From: Bacteroidia bacterium
GTDB lineage: Bacteria; Bacteroidota; Bacteroidia; J057
DNA length: 64,000 nucleotides
Assembly: GCA_030430205.1 (NCBI GenBank)
Contig: JAUIGE010000004.1
Location: 124,001-188,000 of the forward strand
Direction: 5' to 3'
The translations under genes and the position numbers were made by a program. Below the pieces are notes generated by a model. That model made no database searches. It saw only the letters and a program-made list of their open reading frames with translations, and was not told the DNA's origin. Positions 36,154 to 44,877 of the stretch are shown piece by piece. The first letter of the stretch is position 1. Every line of letters starts with the position of its first letter.

Positions 36154-37566
36154 CTACAAAATATAATGACTCAAATCCTTGCTCTTCACCAGGCCATCCA
36201 GCTTGCCCTGCACAAAAGTGCGGTCAATGTTGAATTCCAACTCCCGACTGATGTCGGGCACTTCGAATAGGATGTCATTGAGCAGGTTGCTCATGATGGT
36301 GTGAAGGCGGCGGGCGCCTATGTTTTCGACCTCCTGGTTGACATTGAAGGCGATCTCAGCGATCTCTTCTATGGCGCCTTCGTCGAAATGTATTTCGACT
36401 TTCTCGCTGGCCAAAAGGGCCTGATACTGCTTGGTAAGCGCATTTTCGGGCTGGCTCAGGATTTTGACAAAATCCTCCTGCGTGAGCGATTGCAGCTCCA
36501 CCCGGATCGGAAAACGACCCTGAAGCTCAGGGATCAGGTCAGATGGCCTGGCGACATGAAAGGCGCCTGCGGCGATAAACAAAACGTGATCCGTTTTGAT
36601 GGAGCCGTATTTGGTGTTGACCACGGAGCCTTCTACGATGGGCAGCAAGTCGCGCTGCACGCCTTCGCGTGAGACATTGGGGCCACCCGAGCCGCTTCCT
36701 GCGGAAACGGCGATTTTATCGACTTCGTCGATGAAGATGATGCCGCTATTACCGGCCCGCTCAAGCGCTTCGCGGGTGACGGCGTCCATATCTATCAGCT
36801 TTTCAGCTTCTACATCTGTAAAATGCTCGCGGGCATCAGCCACGGTCATTTTGCGTTTTTTCTTCTTTTTGGGCATCATGCCGCTGAGCATCTCCTGCAG
36901 GCCGTCCATGCCTTCCATGCCCATGGGGCCGACTACCTGTACATTGGAGGCCGAAACGGTCACCTCGACCTCGATCTCGCGATGGTCCAGCTCTCCCTTG
37001 AGCAGTTTCTGGCGAAATTTTTCGCGGGTACGCTCATTGAGCTCCTGATCGGAATAGTCCGCAGGCGCTTTTTCCTCAACTTTCTCTATCTCTTCTTCAT
37101 CTCCAAAATAGATTTTGATGGGATTCTGATCCTGCTTTTTATTGTGAATGGGCGGAATCAGGATATTGAGGATCTGCTCATTGGCGTTTTCGAGCGCTTT
37201 TTCGCGGATGGTTTCTTTTTGCTCTGCGGTTACGATGTTGACAGATTGCTCTACCAGGTCACGGACCATGCTTTCGACATCACGACCTACATAGCCTACT
37301 TCCGTAAATTTGGAAGCTTCGACTTTGATAAATGGGGCTTGCGCCAGCTGAGCCAGTCGGCGCGCAATCTCGGTTTTGCCCACACCTGTGGGGCCGATCA
37401 TCATGATGTTGTTAGGAATAATTTCCTTTTTGATCCCATCTGCCGCATTCATGCGGCGCCAGCGGTTGCGGAGGGCGATGGCTACGGACTTCTTGGCTTC
37501 GGCTTGTCCGATGATGTATTTGTCCAACTCTTGCACGATACGTGCCGGTGTCAATGAATCTTGCAT
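36154..37566 (-). CDS. hslU: ATP-dependent protease ATPase subunit HslU
   Basis: 470 residues. LDKYIIGQAEAKKSVAIALR, Walker A GPTGVGKT near 60, the pore loop GYVGRDVES, Walker B FIDEVDKIA and the C-terminal sensor and HslV-contact region ending in LSHYIL are all present. It unfolds proteins for the HslV peptidase. HslV is not beside it, unlike in many genomes. A TAATTTTG promoter element lies about 57 bases upstream. Confidence 0.96.
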   Translation of the reverse strand: MQDSLTPARIVQELDKYIIGQAEAKKSVAIALRNRWRRMNAADGIKKEIIPNNIMMIGPTGVGKTEIARRLAQLAQAPFIKVEASKFTEVGYVGRDVESMVRDLVEQSVNIVTAEQKETIREKALENANEQILNILIPPIHNKKQDQNPIKIYFGDEEEIEKVEEKAPADYSDQELNERTREKFRQKLLKGELDHREIEVEVTVSASNVQVVGPMGMEGMDGLQEMLSGMMPKKKKKRKMTVADAREHFTDVEAEKLIDMDAVTREALERAGNSGIIFIDEVDKIAVSAGSGSGGPNVSREGVQRDLLPIVEGSVVNTKYGSIKTDHVLFIAAGAFHVARPSDLIPELQGRFPIRVELQSLTQEDFVKILSQPENALTKQYQALLASEKVEIHFDEGAIEEIAEIAFNVNQEVENIGARRLHTIMSNLLNDILFEVPDISRELEFNIDRTFVQGKLDGLVKSKDLSHYIL

Positions 37567-37623
37567 TAGTATATTAATATCTTTTGTATGCTATTTTTCG
37601 ACTGGTTTTTTGAAGAACGGGCG

Positions 37624-37631
37624 CAAAATTA
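37624..37631 (-). promoter_or_regulatory. Putative -7 element of hslU (TAATTTTG)
   Basis: TAATTTTG on the minus strand fits TAnnTTTG and gives a leader of about 50 bases before the hslU ATG. Confidence 0.5.
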
Positions 37632-37644
37632 CAAAAAAGCTCTT

Positions 37645-38076
37645 TTACTTTTGAAATTCATTCAAAACCCATAGTTCTTCTCCCCGGATTTCAAATTGGA
37701 AGCGCGAAAGCGCTTCGGGAGGTGGGCCGTCAATCACCTGGCCATATTTGTCATACAGGCCTTCATGGCAGGGGCAGGCAAATTGCTCGTCCATTTCCTT
37801 ATATTTTACCGTACACCTTTTATGGCTACAGATAAGGCTAAAAATGGTAATTTCTCCATCCATTTTTCTTGCAAGGATGCGTTTTCTGTTAAATTTTTGG
37901 GTCACAAAACTAACGCGATCGAGTTCGGAAAGTTGGCAAACCAACATTTCGGGCTCATCAAACAAGCTGCAGGCGGGAATCGTTGTAACTAAAGCGCAAC
38001 CTATGCCTAATCGGGTGCTTTGTTTCAGAAAGCTTCTTCTATCCAAAGAAGATGCATTTTTTTCAGGATTCGACAT
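37645..38076 (-). CDS. Rieske iron-sulfur protein
   Basis: 143 residues from ATG 38076; an upstream TTG is less likely. A Tat-like start (DRRSFLKQSTRLGIG) points to export with a cofactor in place. C83-S-H85 and C101-P-C-H104 bind the 2Fe-2S cluster, and Cys88 with Cys103 can form the disulfide of the high-potential bc1/b6f type. No cytochrome b gene is near, so it may serve a separate oxidoreductase or an arsenite-oxidase-like partner. It is divergent from the ABC ATPase. Confidence 0.88.
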   Translation of the reverse strand: MSNPEKNASSLDRRSFLKQSTRLGIGCALVTTIPACSLFDEPEMLVCQLSELDRVSFVTQKFNRKRILARKMDGEITIFSLICSHKRCTVKYKEMDEQFACPCHEGLYDKYGQVIDGPPPEALSRFQFEIRGEELWVLNEFQK

Positions 38077-38120
38077 GGAGAGCAAAATACGAAAATCTTC
38101 AGCTAAACTAGCTAAATTCC

Positions 38121-38128
38121 TATCTTTG
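38121..38128 (+). promoter_or_regulatory. Putative -7 element of ABC ATPase (TATCTTTG)
   Basis: TATCTTTG fits TAnnTTTG and ends 26 bases before the ATG at 38155. The -33 position holds no clear TTG. Confidence 0.5.
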
Positions 38129-38154
38129 ACAGCCAACTAAAGGCAGATCAACTC

Positions 38155-38781
38155 ATGCTACATACACAAGGACTTCAGTACACATACACAGGGGGAGAAA
38201 AGATGGCTTTTCCTGAAATCAGCTGCAAAAATGGAGAGCACATGCTCATCATTGGCAGCAGCGGCACAGGAAAGACGACTTTGCTGCACCTGCTGGCAGG
38301 TTTGCTTTCACCCCAAAAGGGCGAAATAAACATAGCGGGACAGGACATCGCACGCATGCGTGGTCGGACTTTGGACCGCTTTCGCGGTCAGCATATTGGC
38401 ATTATTTTCCAAAAATCGCATTTTGTCTCTTCGCTGCGGGTCGCAGACAACCTGCATCTGGCTTCTTATCTGGCAGGCCAGCCAGAAGACAAAACGCGCG
38501 TGAGCGAGTTGTTGGGACGCTTAAATCTTTCCCATAAGCTGGATAAAAAGACTCAGGAGCTTTCTCAGGGAGAGCAACAGCGGGTGGCCATCGCGCGGGC
38601 GTTGATCAACCGGCCTGACCTGATCCTGGCGGATGAGCCTACTTCCAGCCTGGATGATGAAAATACCGCTGCGGTGATTGAGTTACTGGAGAAAGAAGCA
38701 GAATTGGCGGGCGCGACCCTGGTCATTGTGACCCATGATCAGCGGTTAAAAGACCGCTTTTCGAGAAGAGTGGAATTGTGA
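38155..38781 (+). CDS. ABC transporter ATP-binding protein, LolD/MacB type
   Basis: 208 residues. Walker A GSSGTGKT near 38, the [12 protein letters not shown]-loop, signature LSQGEQQR, Walker [13 protein letters not shown] and the switch His in VTHD are intact. The type pairs with FtsX-like permeases. None is beside it; a permease with the right fold stands at 47160 and another at 57545, so it probably works in trans. Closest in style to the ATPases of DUF3299-linked ABC systems (inference). A tandem AGAGAGTAG array follows. Confidence 0.9.
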   Translation: MLHTQGLQYTYTGGEKMAFPEISCKNGEHMLIIGSSGTGKTTLLHLLAGLLSPQKGEINIAGQDIARMRGRTLDRFRGQHIGIIFQKSHFVSSLRVADNLHLASYLAGQPEDKTRVSELLGRLNLSHKLDKKTQELSQGEQQRVAIARALINRPDLILADEPTSSLDDENTAAVIELLEKEAELAGATLVIVTHDQRLKDRFSRRVEL

Positions 38782-38785
38782 AGGA

Positions 38786-38845
38786 AGAATAGAGAGCAGA
38801 GAGTAGAGAGTAGAGAATAGAGAGTAGAGAATAGAGAGCAGAGAA
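38786..38845. repeat. AGAGAGTAGAGA tandem array
   Basis: About five head-to-tail units of AGAGAGTAGAGA or AGAGAATAGAGA fill the gap between the ABC ATPase and the cyclase gene and end 16 bases before that ATG. Confidence 0.85.
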
Positions 38846-38861
38846 ACGAAAAACGAACGGC

Positions 38862-39944
38862 ATGAACGACTTTCAAATCCTGTATGTAGACGATGAGCAG
38901 CACAACCTCATCACATTTAAAGCTACTTTCAGGCGAAAGTACAAGGTACATACGGCCAGTAGCGGGGCGGAGGGCTTGCAACTTTTGCGCAAGCATGATA
39001 TATCCATGGTCATCAGTGACCAGCGGATGCCGGGGATGACCGGCGTAGCCTTTTTGGAGCAGGTAGCCCTGGAGTGTCCGGACGTCATACGCATCATTCT
39101 TACGGGTTATAGCGATGTAGAAGCGATCATCAATGCGATCAACAAAGGCGAAATATTTCGCTATATCACCAAACCCTGGTCTGAACAGGAGCTTCAGATG
39201 ACCATAGAGAATGCCCGTCAGGTATACGAATTGGAGTTCAATAACCGAAAACTGGTGCATGAGCTTCAGTTAAAAATGGAAGAACAGGAAAAAACCCTCC
39301 GCTTGTTTCGACGCTATGTGCCTGCTCCGGTGGTAGAAAAGGCCCTGGAGGAACATGGAAATTCCATCTTTGAGGGTGAAGAAATGCAGGTTGCGGTTTT
39401 ATTTTGTGATATCAGGGGCTTTACCCAGATGAGCGAGAAGCTTCCTCCTTCTACCATAGTTTCCCTTCTCAACGATTATTATGCGATCATGACAGAGAGT
39501 GTCAATCGCCATCTGGGCTATGTATGTCAATTTGTGGGGGATGAAATTTTTGCCGCCTTTGGCGCTCCTGTCAGTTCAAAAAACAATGAAGAAAACGCGG
39601 TTTTCTGCGCATTGGAGATGATTACCCGACTGAAAGAGTTGAATAAGGCCTATTCAACAAAGGTCAATCAGGAGATTGTGGTTGGAATTGGGATACATGC
39701 GGGTATGTCCATCACGGGCAATGTGGGTTCTGAAGACCACATGAATTACGCTGTCACCGGCTCCACTGTGAATACCGGCCGCCGCATCGAAATGCTCACC
39801 AAAGACACCCCCAATGCAATCCTCATCAGTGAAGCTGTCTATCAAAAAATAGCGCAACTCGTCAAGGCTGAGCCTTTTAACAGCCTTCATACTCCGGGGA
39901 GGCGAGAGCCTATTCCGATTTATCGGTTGTTGGGCAGAAAATAG
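38862..39944 (+). CDS. Response regulator fused to class III nucleotide cyclase
   Basis: 360 residues. The receiver domain (1-120) has DDE at 10-12, phospho-acceptor Asp53 and Lys104 (ITKPW). A coiled coil (~125-150) leads to a class III cyclase domain (~165-355): the metal-binding Asp183 (LFCDIRGF) and Asp227 (FVGDEIF) are present, and TVNTGRRIE holds the transition-state Asn and Arg. The purine-specifying position before TVN, often Asp or Thr, is Ser (TGSTVN), so ATP or GTP preference is open. Output should be cAMP or cGMP under control of an unknown kinase. No kinase gene lies near. Confidence 0.92.
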   Translation: MNDFQILYVDDEQHNLITFKATFRRKYKVHTASSGAEGLQLLRKHDISMVISDQRMPGMTGVAFLEQVALECPDVIRIILTGYSDVEAIINAINKGEIFRYITKPWSEQELQMTIENARQVYELEFNNRKLVHELQLKMEEQEKTLRLFRRYVPAPVVEKALEEHGNSIFEGEEMQVAVLFCDIRGFTQMSEKLPPSTIVSLLNDYYAIMTESVNRHLGYVCQFVGDEIFAAFGAPVSSKNNEENAVFCALEMITRLKELNKAYSTKVNQEIVVGIGIHAGMSITGNVGSEDHMNYAVTGSTVNTGRRIEMLTKDTPNAILISEAVYQKIAQLVKAEPFNSLHTPGRREPIPIYRLLGRK

Positions 39945-39945
39945 A

Positions 39946-39977
39946 AAAGCTGGAGAATCCATGGATTCGCCAGCTTT
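39946..39977. terminator. Bidirectional terminator after the cyclase gene
   Basis: AAAGCTGGAGAATCC pairs with GGATTCGCCAGCTTT (one mismatch), with a two-base centre, 2 bases after the cyclase stop. A second small stem, CTTAGCC-TTGT-GGCTAAG, follows at 39985-40002 and lies just after the rpmA stop on the other strand. Confidence 0.75.
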
Positions 39978-40018
39978 GAGTATCCTTAGCCTTGTGGCTA
40001 AGCTTCGCTTAAAATTTC

Positions 40019-40438
40019 TTATTCAGCCCCTTCTTCGGTAGCTTCTTCTACTTCAGCAGCAGCTTCTGTGGCTTCAGCTTTTACTTCTTCTACAACTTTT
40101 TTGGCTGCAGGTTTTTTAGCTGGAGCTGCCTTTTTTTCTTCAGCTGCTGGTGCCGCTGATTCCATCACTTCTACGCCTTCGGGCATGATGTGAACCAGTT
40201 TGCGGGTTTTGCGGTTGAAAGTACGTGTGGTGAATGCTACTTCACCATCAACCAAAGCAAAAAGTGTGTGGTCTTTGCCGATCCCTACATTCTCACCTGC
40301 ACGGTATTTTTGACCGCGTTGACGGACAAGGATATTGCCAGCGATTGCCTGCTGACCACCAAATATTTTGACGCCGAGTCGCTTACTAGCCGACTCCCTT
40401 CCGTTCCTTGAACTACCGCCACCTTTTTTATGAGCCAT
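40019..40438 (-). CDS. rpmA: Ribosomal protein bL27 with acidic/alanine-rich tail
   Basis: 139 residues. The first ~85 are a normal bL27 ([55 protein letters not shown]). After ~90 comes an extra tail of Ala, Lys, Glu and Val ([24 protein letters not shown]), absent from bL27 of most bacteria. The initial MAHKKGGG has no N-terminal extension for cleavage. Operon with rplU upstream, 77 bases apart. Confidence 0.97.
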   Translation of the reverse strand: MAHKKGGGSSRNGRESASKRLGVKIFGGQQAIAGNILVRQRGQKYRAGENVGIGKDHTLFALVDGEVAFTTRTFNRKTRKLVHIMPEGVEVMESAAPAAEEKKAAPAKKPAAKKVVEEVKAEATEAAAEVEEATEEGAE

Positions 40439-40515
40439 AACTTAATATAGTTTTTTTAGTTTTTAGTTTCGGGTTTCCCTGACTGTCGGCTTATACTGCC
40501 AACTGCCGATTAACC

Positions 40516-40827
40516 TTATCCGTTGATGGATTCGATCTCAATTTTAGAGTAAAGCTGGCGATGGCCATTTTTTACCCTGTAACCTTTACGGCGTTTTTTC
40601 TTGAAAACGATCACCTTGTCACCTTTCAGGTGGTTAACGACTTTGGCAGTCACGGAAGCACCACTTACGTGAGGCTTGCCTACAGATACTGCGCCTTCGT
40701 TGTCAACGAGCAATACCTCGCCAAATTCAACGGTTTCGCCTTCGTCTTGTGGTAAACGATGAACATAAACTGATTGTCCTGCTTCCACTTTTACTTGTTG
40801 TCCTGCAATATTTACTATAGCGTACAT
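40516..40827 (-). CDS. rplU: Ribosomal protein bL21
   Basis: 103 residues: MYAIVNIAGQQVKVEAGQ, VLLVDNEGAVSVGKPHV and the RNA-binding KVIVFKKKRRKGYRVKNGHRQ are typical. First gene of the usual rplU-rpmA pair. A textbook Bacteroidota promoter lies upstream on this strand. Confidence 0.98.
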   Translation of the reverse strand: MYAIVNIAGQQVKVEAGQSVYVHRLPQDEGETVEFGEVLLVDNEGAVSVGKPHVSGASVTAKVVNHLKGDKVIVFKKKRRKGYRVKNGHRQLYSKIEIESING

Positions 40828-40849
40828 GTCATTTCGAAAATTAGGACTG

Positions 40850-40880
40850 CAAAGATAGAGAAAGATGGAGGTTTTACAAA
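40850..40880 (-). promoter_or_regulatory. Promoter of rplU-rpmA (TTTG-N19-TATCTTTG)
   Basis: On the minus strand TTTG (40880-40877), 19 bases, then TATCTTTG (40857-40850): a full match to the Bacteroidota consensus. The leader to the rplU ATG is about 20 bases. Confidence 0.75.
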
Positions 40881-40890
40881 CCGTTGTTTG

Positions 40891-41430
40891 CTATTTTTTA
40901 TCTTCTTTTTCTTTGTCAGCTTTTTTTTCTGCTTTTTCAAAATCAAGCGAGGCCGAATTTATGCAATAACGCAAGCCTGTCGGCGGCGGCCCATCCGTAA
41001 AAACATGGCCCAAATGTGCATCACAACGCGCACAGAGGACTTCTGTACGCAGCATGCCAAAGGCACTATCTGTTTCCTCCTTTACATGGGAATCGTTTAT
41101 TTTGGCATAATAACTTGGCCAGCCTGTACCCGACTTAAATTTAGTTTCCGAGCTGAAAAGGGGCAATTTACAGGCTGCACACACATAAACCCCCGTTTCT
41201 TTATGATCCCAAAGGTCACCTGAAAAGGCTCTTTCTGTGCCTTTTTCTCGCATCACATAGTACTCCATCTCGCTCATTTGAGCTTTCCACTCAGCTTCAG
41301 ACTTTTCGATTCTGTCATTCAGGCTGAATGTCTCTTCTTGATTTGCCGCAGCGCCCTGAACCTGCGCCTTGTTTTGAGCGCATGCCGTCATCATGAGAGA
41401 TAGCATGGCGGTGATAAAAATAATTTTCAT
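40891..41430 (-). CDS. msrB: Peptide-methionine (R)-S-oxide reductase, lipoprotein
   Basis: 179 residues. A lipobox (LSLMMTAC, Cys17) shows it is lipid-anchored outside the cytoplasm. The MsrB fold has zinc CxxC pairs (VCAACK and LCARC), [29 protein letters not shown] with the catalytic Cys in RYCIN. It repairs oxidised methionine in envelope proteins. The C-terminal [13 protein letters not shown] is a charged tail. It is convergent with nothing near; upstream lies a separate transcript of the protein at 41497. Confidence 0.94.
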   Translation of the reverse strand: MKIIFITAMLSLMMTACAQNKAQVQGAAANQEETFSLNDRIEKSEAEWKAQMSEMEYYVMREKGTERAFSGDLWDHKETGVYVCAACKLPLFSSETKFKSGTGWPSYYAKINDSHVKEETDSAFGMLRTEVLCARCDAHLGHVFTDGPPPTGLRYCINSASLDFEKAEKKADKEKEDKK

Positions 41431-41496
41431 GGTTTTTCTGTTTTGTATCGAAAAATGAAAACCGGAGTTATCACGAAAAGTTCACATTTCAGCCAA

Positions 41497-41895
41497 TTAA
41501 AGCAGCAAGCCCAAAAGCCAGATTATCAGACCAATGACCAAAACCAGGACCCCAATATTGATGAGCAAACCGCCAAGACCTGCAAAACCCAGGATAGCAA
41601 GAAGAGCTCCTACCAGAATAACAGTGAGGGCAACCCTTACCGGACCCGCACCTTCGCCTGACTTTTTGTGGGTGAGTTTGTTATCGGCCATTTTGTTTTT
41701 TACAAAATTGATTTTTTTCTCCATGCGCCTCTTTTGCCGCTCATTCATTCCCTGAACCTTTTCTTTAAGTGTGCCAGATTCCTCCCATTCCACTTGGGAG
41801 GAGGCAGAATTCGACGAAGATAGGTTAGGACCTGCCCAGGCAAAGGAAATAGGGAGGAGCAAAATCATTGCAAATAGAAAGATTTGATTCTTCAT
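41497..41895 (-). CDS. Small membrane protein with signal peptide
   Basis: 132 residues. Signal peptide (IFLFAMILLLPISFAWA), then a charged region (MNERQKRRMEKKINFVKNK) and at the C-terminus two long hydrophobic runs (RVALTVILVGALLAILGFAGLGG and GVLVLVIGLIIWLLGLL). The pattern is like several small Bacteroidota proteins of unknown role. The BatD-like gene ends 6 bases upstream, so they share a transcript. Confidence 0.6.
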   Translation of the reverse strand: MKNQIFLFAMILLLPISFAWAGPNLSSSNSASSQVEWEESGTLKEKVQGMNERQKRRMEKKINFVKNKMADNKLTHKKSGEGAGPVRVALTVILVGALLAILGFAGLGGLLINIGVLVLVIGLIIWLLGLLL

Positions 41896-41901
41896 GATGG
41901 C

Positions 41902-43257
41902 TTATGTTTTTGGGTTAAAAAAGTAATAGATAAGTCCTGACAGAGCCAGTAGACCCAATATAGCACTTATCAGAGGCAGATAGGAAATTCGCTGAAAGTT
42001 GTGAGTCGAAGCCTGCCTGAATGCCCGGTAGTAAAAGCTTCCCTCGCTGTTGGTGAGGATTTCAGGCAATTCTTTTCCACTTACGCTCAGCTTGAGTTTT
42101 TCTGATTCGAGCAAAACCTCCTTTCCCACGAGCGGATCAAAAAACAGGTACTGTATGGGCCCCAACTCAAAATTTCCGGGATATGCTGCCGTCAGCAGGT
42201 AGGTATATATGCGCTTTCCGGAAAGCAGACTGTCGCTAAAGCTAAATTGGTAATCGACAGATGGAGATTCATAGGTGAAGCCGGGATCTCGCTCGAATTG
42301 AGGTTCGGGCAAGGTGGAAAAATTGGCTTTTCCAAAAATGGTGACTTCCAGGCTGAAAGGTTCGCCCGTGGCGACCTTTTCCCGGGAAAGAGAAGCTTGT
42401 ATCTGAAGTTGGCCCACGCCCAGGTCTGTTGACCTGGATGAAGGAGGTAAAGGGGTCACTATCAGTGATTTAGGCTTGGCTTTTATAAACATAGCCAGGG
42501 TCCGATAAGATTTGCCGAGCAGGATGTCGGAGGTAGAGGCTCCTTCTTTTTGCACCCGAAGTTCATAGCCCAGGTATTGGTCGCCAAAGGGGAAAATCCC
42601 ACTTTCCAACGGAAAGAGCCATGTTTCGAACAGCGGAAGGGCGAAAAAGGGTTTTCCATTTCGCAGGATCTTATCCGCTTTAACGCTCTGTCTGGGTACC
42701 TTCTCCTCCCAAAAAGACTTTTTGGGAATCGCCTCCCGAAGCTTCGCTTTGGCGAAGTCTGACACCCGCACATTGCCGAGCTGAGCTTCCGGCACCATCA
42801 ATACCATCTGTAAGCGAACTTGTTCGCCAATAAAAACGGTATCCCGCTCAAAAAGAACCTCCATGCTGATGTCCTTCGGGACAGCCACTGGGTCCTGTGA
42901 AGCAGGGGCCGGGCTCACATGCACAGTAAAAACAGGGCTTTCATATAGCTGCTGGTCGGCCAGCACTTTGAAAGAAGGAACCGGAAACCGGCCCGTATCC
43001 CGAGCGATATAGGCCTGTGAAAAAATCGTCAGGCTGCCGCCCTGTAAGTCCAGTTGTTGGGTATCTCCACTTTTTTTGAAATGCTGTAGGATGGGAAACA
43101 GGGGCCTAATTTGTTTGTAAAAGCCTTTTACTTCCACATGAACAAGCAATTCATCTCCCTGTTTCACTCTATCTTTGGAAAGATAAGCCCGTATGGGCTG
43201 TGCATGTGCAGACATCAGCCCAGAAATTATCAACAGAAAAAACAAGAATCGGCTCAC
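41902..43257 (-). CDS. BatD-like (oxygen tolerance) membrane protein
   Basis: 451 residues from GTG at 43257, chosen because it gives a signal peptide (SRFLFFLLIISGLMSAHA); an ATG-start frame exists to 43377 but overlaps ubiX. The mature part has the BatD beta-sandwich pattern: YLSKDRVKQGDELLVHVEV, DTVFIGEQVRLQMVLMV, SREKVATGEPFSLEVTIFG, DPGFTYESPSVDY. One C-terminal membrane helix (LISAILGLLALSGLIYYFF) ends in a short tail. BatD proteins accompany Bacteroides aerotolerance operons; none of the other Bat genes is near. Confidence 0.75.
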   Translation of the reverse strand: MSRFLFFLLIISGLMSAHAQPIRAYLSKDRVKQGDELLVHVEVKGFYKQIRPLFPILQHFKKSGDTQQLDLQGGSLTIFSQAYIARDTGRFPVPSFKVLADQQLYESPVFTVHVSPAPASQDPVAVPKDISMEVLFERDTVFIGEQVRLQMVLMVPEAQLGNVRVSDFAKAKLREAIPKKSFWEEKVPRQSVKADKILRNGKPFFALPLFETWLFPLESGIFPFGDQYLGYELRVQKEGASTSDILLGKSYRTLAMFIKAKPKSLIVTPLPPSSRSTDLGVGQLQIQASLSREKVATGEPFSLEVTIFGKANFSTLPEPQFERDPGFTYESPSVDYQFSFSDSLLSGKRIYTYLLTAAYPGNFELGPIQYLFFDPLVGKEVLLESEKLKLSVSGKELPEILTNSEGSFYYRAFRQASTHNFQRISYLPLISAILGLLALSGLIYYFFNPKT

Positions 43258-43277
43258 AGAAGTTGACTTTGCGATCA

Positions 43278-43296
43278 AAGTACAAAAATTGTACTT
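43278..43296. promoter_or_regulatory. Possible operator between BatD-like gene and ubiX
   Basis: Eight-base perfect inverted repeat AAGTACAA/TTGTACTT with a 3-base centre, in the 67-base gap between the two divergent starts. Could be a regulator site; no regulator is identified. Confidence 0.25.
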
Positions 43297-43324
43297 GAGT
43301 TTAAATTTTGACTTTATTCCCACC

Positions 43325-43867
43325 ATGAAAAAAATCGTCATAGCCATAACAGGTGCCAGCGGCAGCATATATGCCAAAAGATTGATGCACCAACTCCATC
43401 AGTTTGAGGGAGTGGAAGTGGGAGTTGTGTACTCCAAAAACGCGCCAGATGTCTGGCGGCATGAGTTGGGAGAGGAAATTCATTCGGATTTTCCGGTCTA
43501 TGATAGAGGAGACTACCGCGCACCTTTTGCGTCAGGATCAGCCAAATATGAGCATATGGTGATCATTCCCTGCTCTATGGGCACGCTGGGGCGCATCGCT
43601 CATGGCATCTCTGATGACCTGACGAGCCGCGCAGCGGATGTGATTCTCAAGGAGCGCAGGCAGCTTATCTGCGTGATCCGTGATACGCCGCTCAATCTCA
43701 TTCACATCGAGAATATGCGCAAAGTGACCCAGGCCGGCGGCATTATCCTGCCTGCTGCGCCTTCTTTCTACTCTTTACCTCAGACGATTGAGGAGGTCGT
43801 CGATACGGTCACCCACAGGGTGCTGGACTTAATAGGCCTGGACCCCAAGACCTTTCGCTGGGGGTAG
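43325..43867 (+). CDS. ubiX: Flavin prenyltransferase UbiX
   Basis: 180 residues from ATG 43325; the frame upstream to 43193 adds no family residues. ITGASGSIYAKRL at the start and IPCSMGTLGRIAHGISDDLTSRAADVILKE are UbiX signatures. It joins a dimethylallyl group to FMN, making the prenyl-FMN cofactor of UbiD-type decarboxylases. UbiD is not in the window. A small inverted repeat, AAGTACAA-AAA-TTGTACTT at 43278-43296, lies in the leader shared with the divergent BatD-like gene. Confidence 0.95.
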   Translation: MKKIVIAITGASGSIYAKRLMHQLHQFEGVEVGVVYSKNAPDVWRHELGEEIHSDFPVYDRGDYRAPFASGSAKYEHMVIIPCSMGTLGRIAHGISDDLTSRAADVILKERRQLICVIRDTPLNLIHIENMRKVTQAGGIILPAAPSFYSLPQTIEEVVDTVTHRVLDLIGLDPKTFRWG

Positions 43868-43988
43868 GGCCCCCGCCAACCGAAATACTGGCAACTGTAA
43901 ACTGCCTGCTAAAAACTTCTTCTTTTTTCCCGCAAATTCGTATTTTGGCCGCGTTTGTTTCCTTTATGTATAAAATCACAACATCCTT

Positions 43989-44786
43989 ATGAAAAAATTT
44001 TGGCTTTCCGTTCTGATCCTAATTGCTTCTGTAACTGTAGCTCAAGCACAGCTAAAACCAGCCAAGGGCGATTTGGGACTGGGCTTTAACCTGCAAGGTT
44101 TGTCAAATCTCTCTTTGAACAACTTTTCAAAAGATGATTTTGGCGTTCCTCAGGTTCTGGTACGTTATTACCTGAGCCCTAAATATTCCCTTCGTGCACA
44201 GGTAGGTTTTTCTATGCAAAATGGCGAATCCGTTTACAGAAACTCTTTTGTAGATTCTCTTAGCGCTTCTCGTGCAACCCTCAAAGACAGCACGATCAAG
44301 ACTTCGCATTCTTCAATGAATTTCAGCTTTTCCCCTGGTATCGAGTACCACCTCAAGTCCAACGCTGCGCGTTTGGATCCTTATGTAGGCGCTGTGATTC
44401 CTTTTTCTTTCAGTGGAGAAAGTGTTACCGAAGTGGACGAAAGAATCACTTTCTACGACTTCGCCAGTGAGAAAACCATCTTTGACAAAGATGTGACCAG
44501 CACCACCAATGAACCAGGAGCGATCCTGGTAGGCCTCAACCTGCTCGCAGGTTTCAACTTCTTCATCTCTGACAACATCGCCGTAGGCGCAGAGTACAGC
44601 CTTGGCTTTGGCATGACCAGCGTAGGTGGCGACGTCACCTTCAAGTCTGCCGGTAGCATACAGGCTACAGAAGACCCCACCAATATATTGAAGGTGGATC
44701 AAACCACAACTGTTGAGCTGAGCTCTTCTATCATGTCCGGTAGCCTTAGCTCCCGCGGTGGAATTAATATTTCTATTTTTTGGTAA
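43989..44786 (+). CDS. Outer-membrane barrel-like protein
   Basis: 265 residues, with signal peptide (MKKFWLSVLILIASVTVAQA). The mature part alternates as in a barrel: LGLGFNLQGLSNL, VLVRYYLSPKYSLRAQVGFSM, FSFSPGIEYHLKS, YVGAVIPFSF, GLNLLAGFNFFISDNIAVGAEYSLGFGM, ending with GGINISIFW, a typical aromatic last strand. OmpA-like or PorP-like function cannot be told. CGTATTTTG at 43939-43947 may be its promoter element. Confidence 0.7.
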   Translation: MKKFWLSVLILIASVTVAQAQLKPAKGDLGLGFNLQGLSNLSLNNFSKDDFGVPQVLVRYYLSPKYSLRAQVGFSMQNGESVYRNSFVDSLSASRATLKDSTIKTSHSSMNFSFSPGIEYHLKSNAARLDPYVGAVIPFSFSGESVTEVDERITFYDFASEKTIFDKDVTSTTNEPGAILVGLNLLAGFNFFISDNIAVGAEYSLGFGMTSVGGDVTFKSAGSIQATEDPTNILKVDQTTTVELSSSIMSGSLSSRGGINISIFW

Positions 44787-44790
44787 AATT

Positions 44791-44871
44791 TAATTAGCAG
44801 ATTAGCAGATAGGCAGATGAGCAAATTCTCTATAGCATCTGCAAATCTGCTAATTTGCTTATCTGCTAATT
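44791..44871. repeat. GCAGAT-family inverted repeat
   Basis: Units ATTAGCAGAT and AGGCAGATGAGC on the left and GCAAATCTGCTAAT, TATCTGCTAAT on the right: the same unit in opposite orientation, able to fold. It fills the gap from the barrel gene to the hydrolase ATG at 44878. Confidence 0.8.
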
Positions 44872-44877
44872 ATCCCC

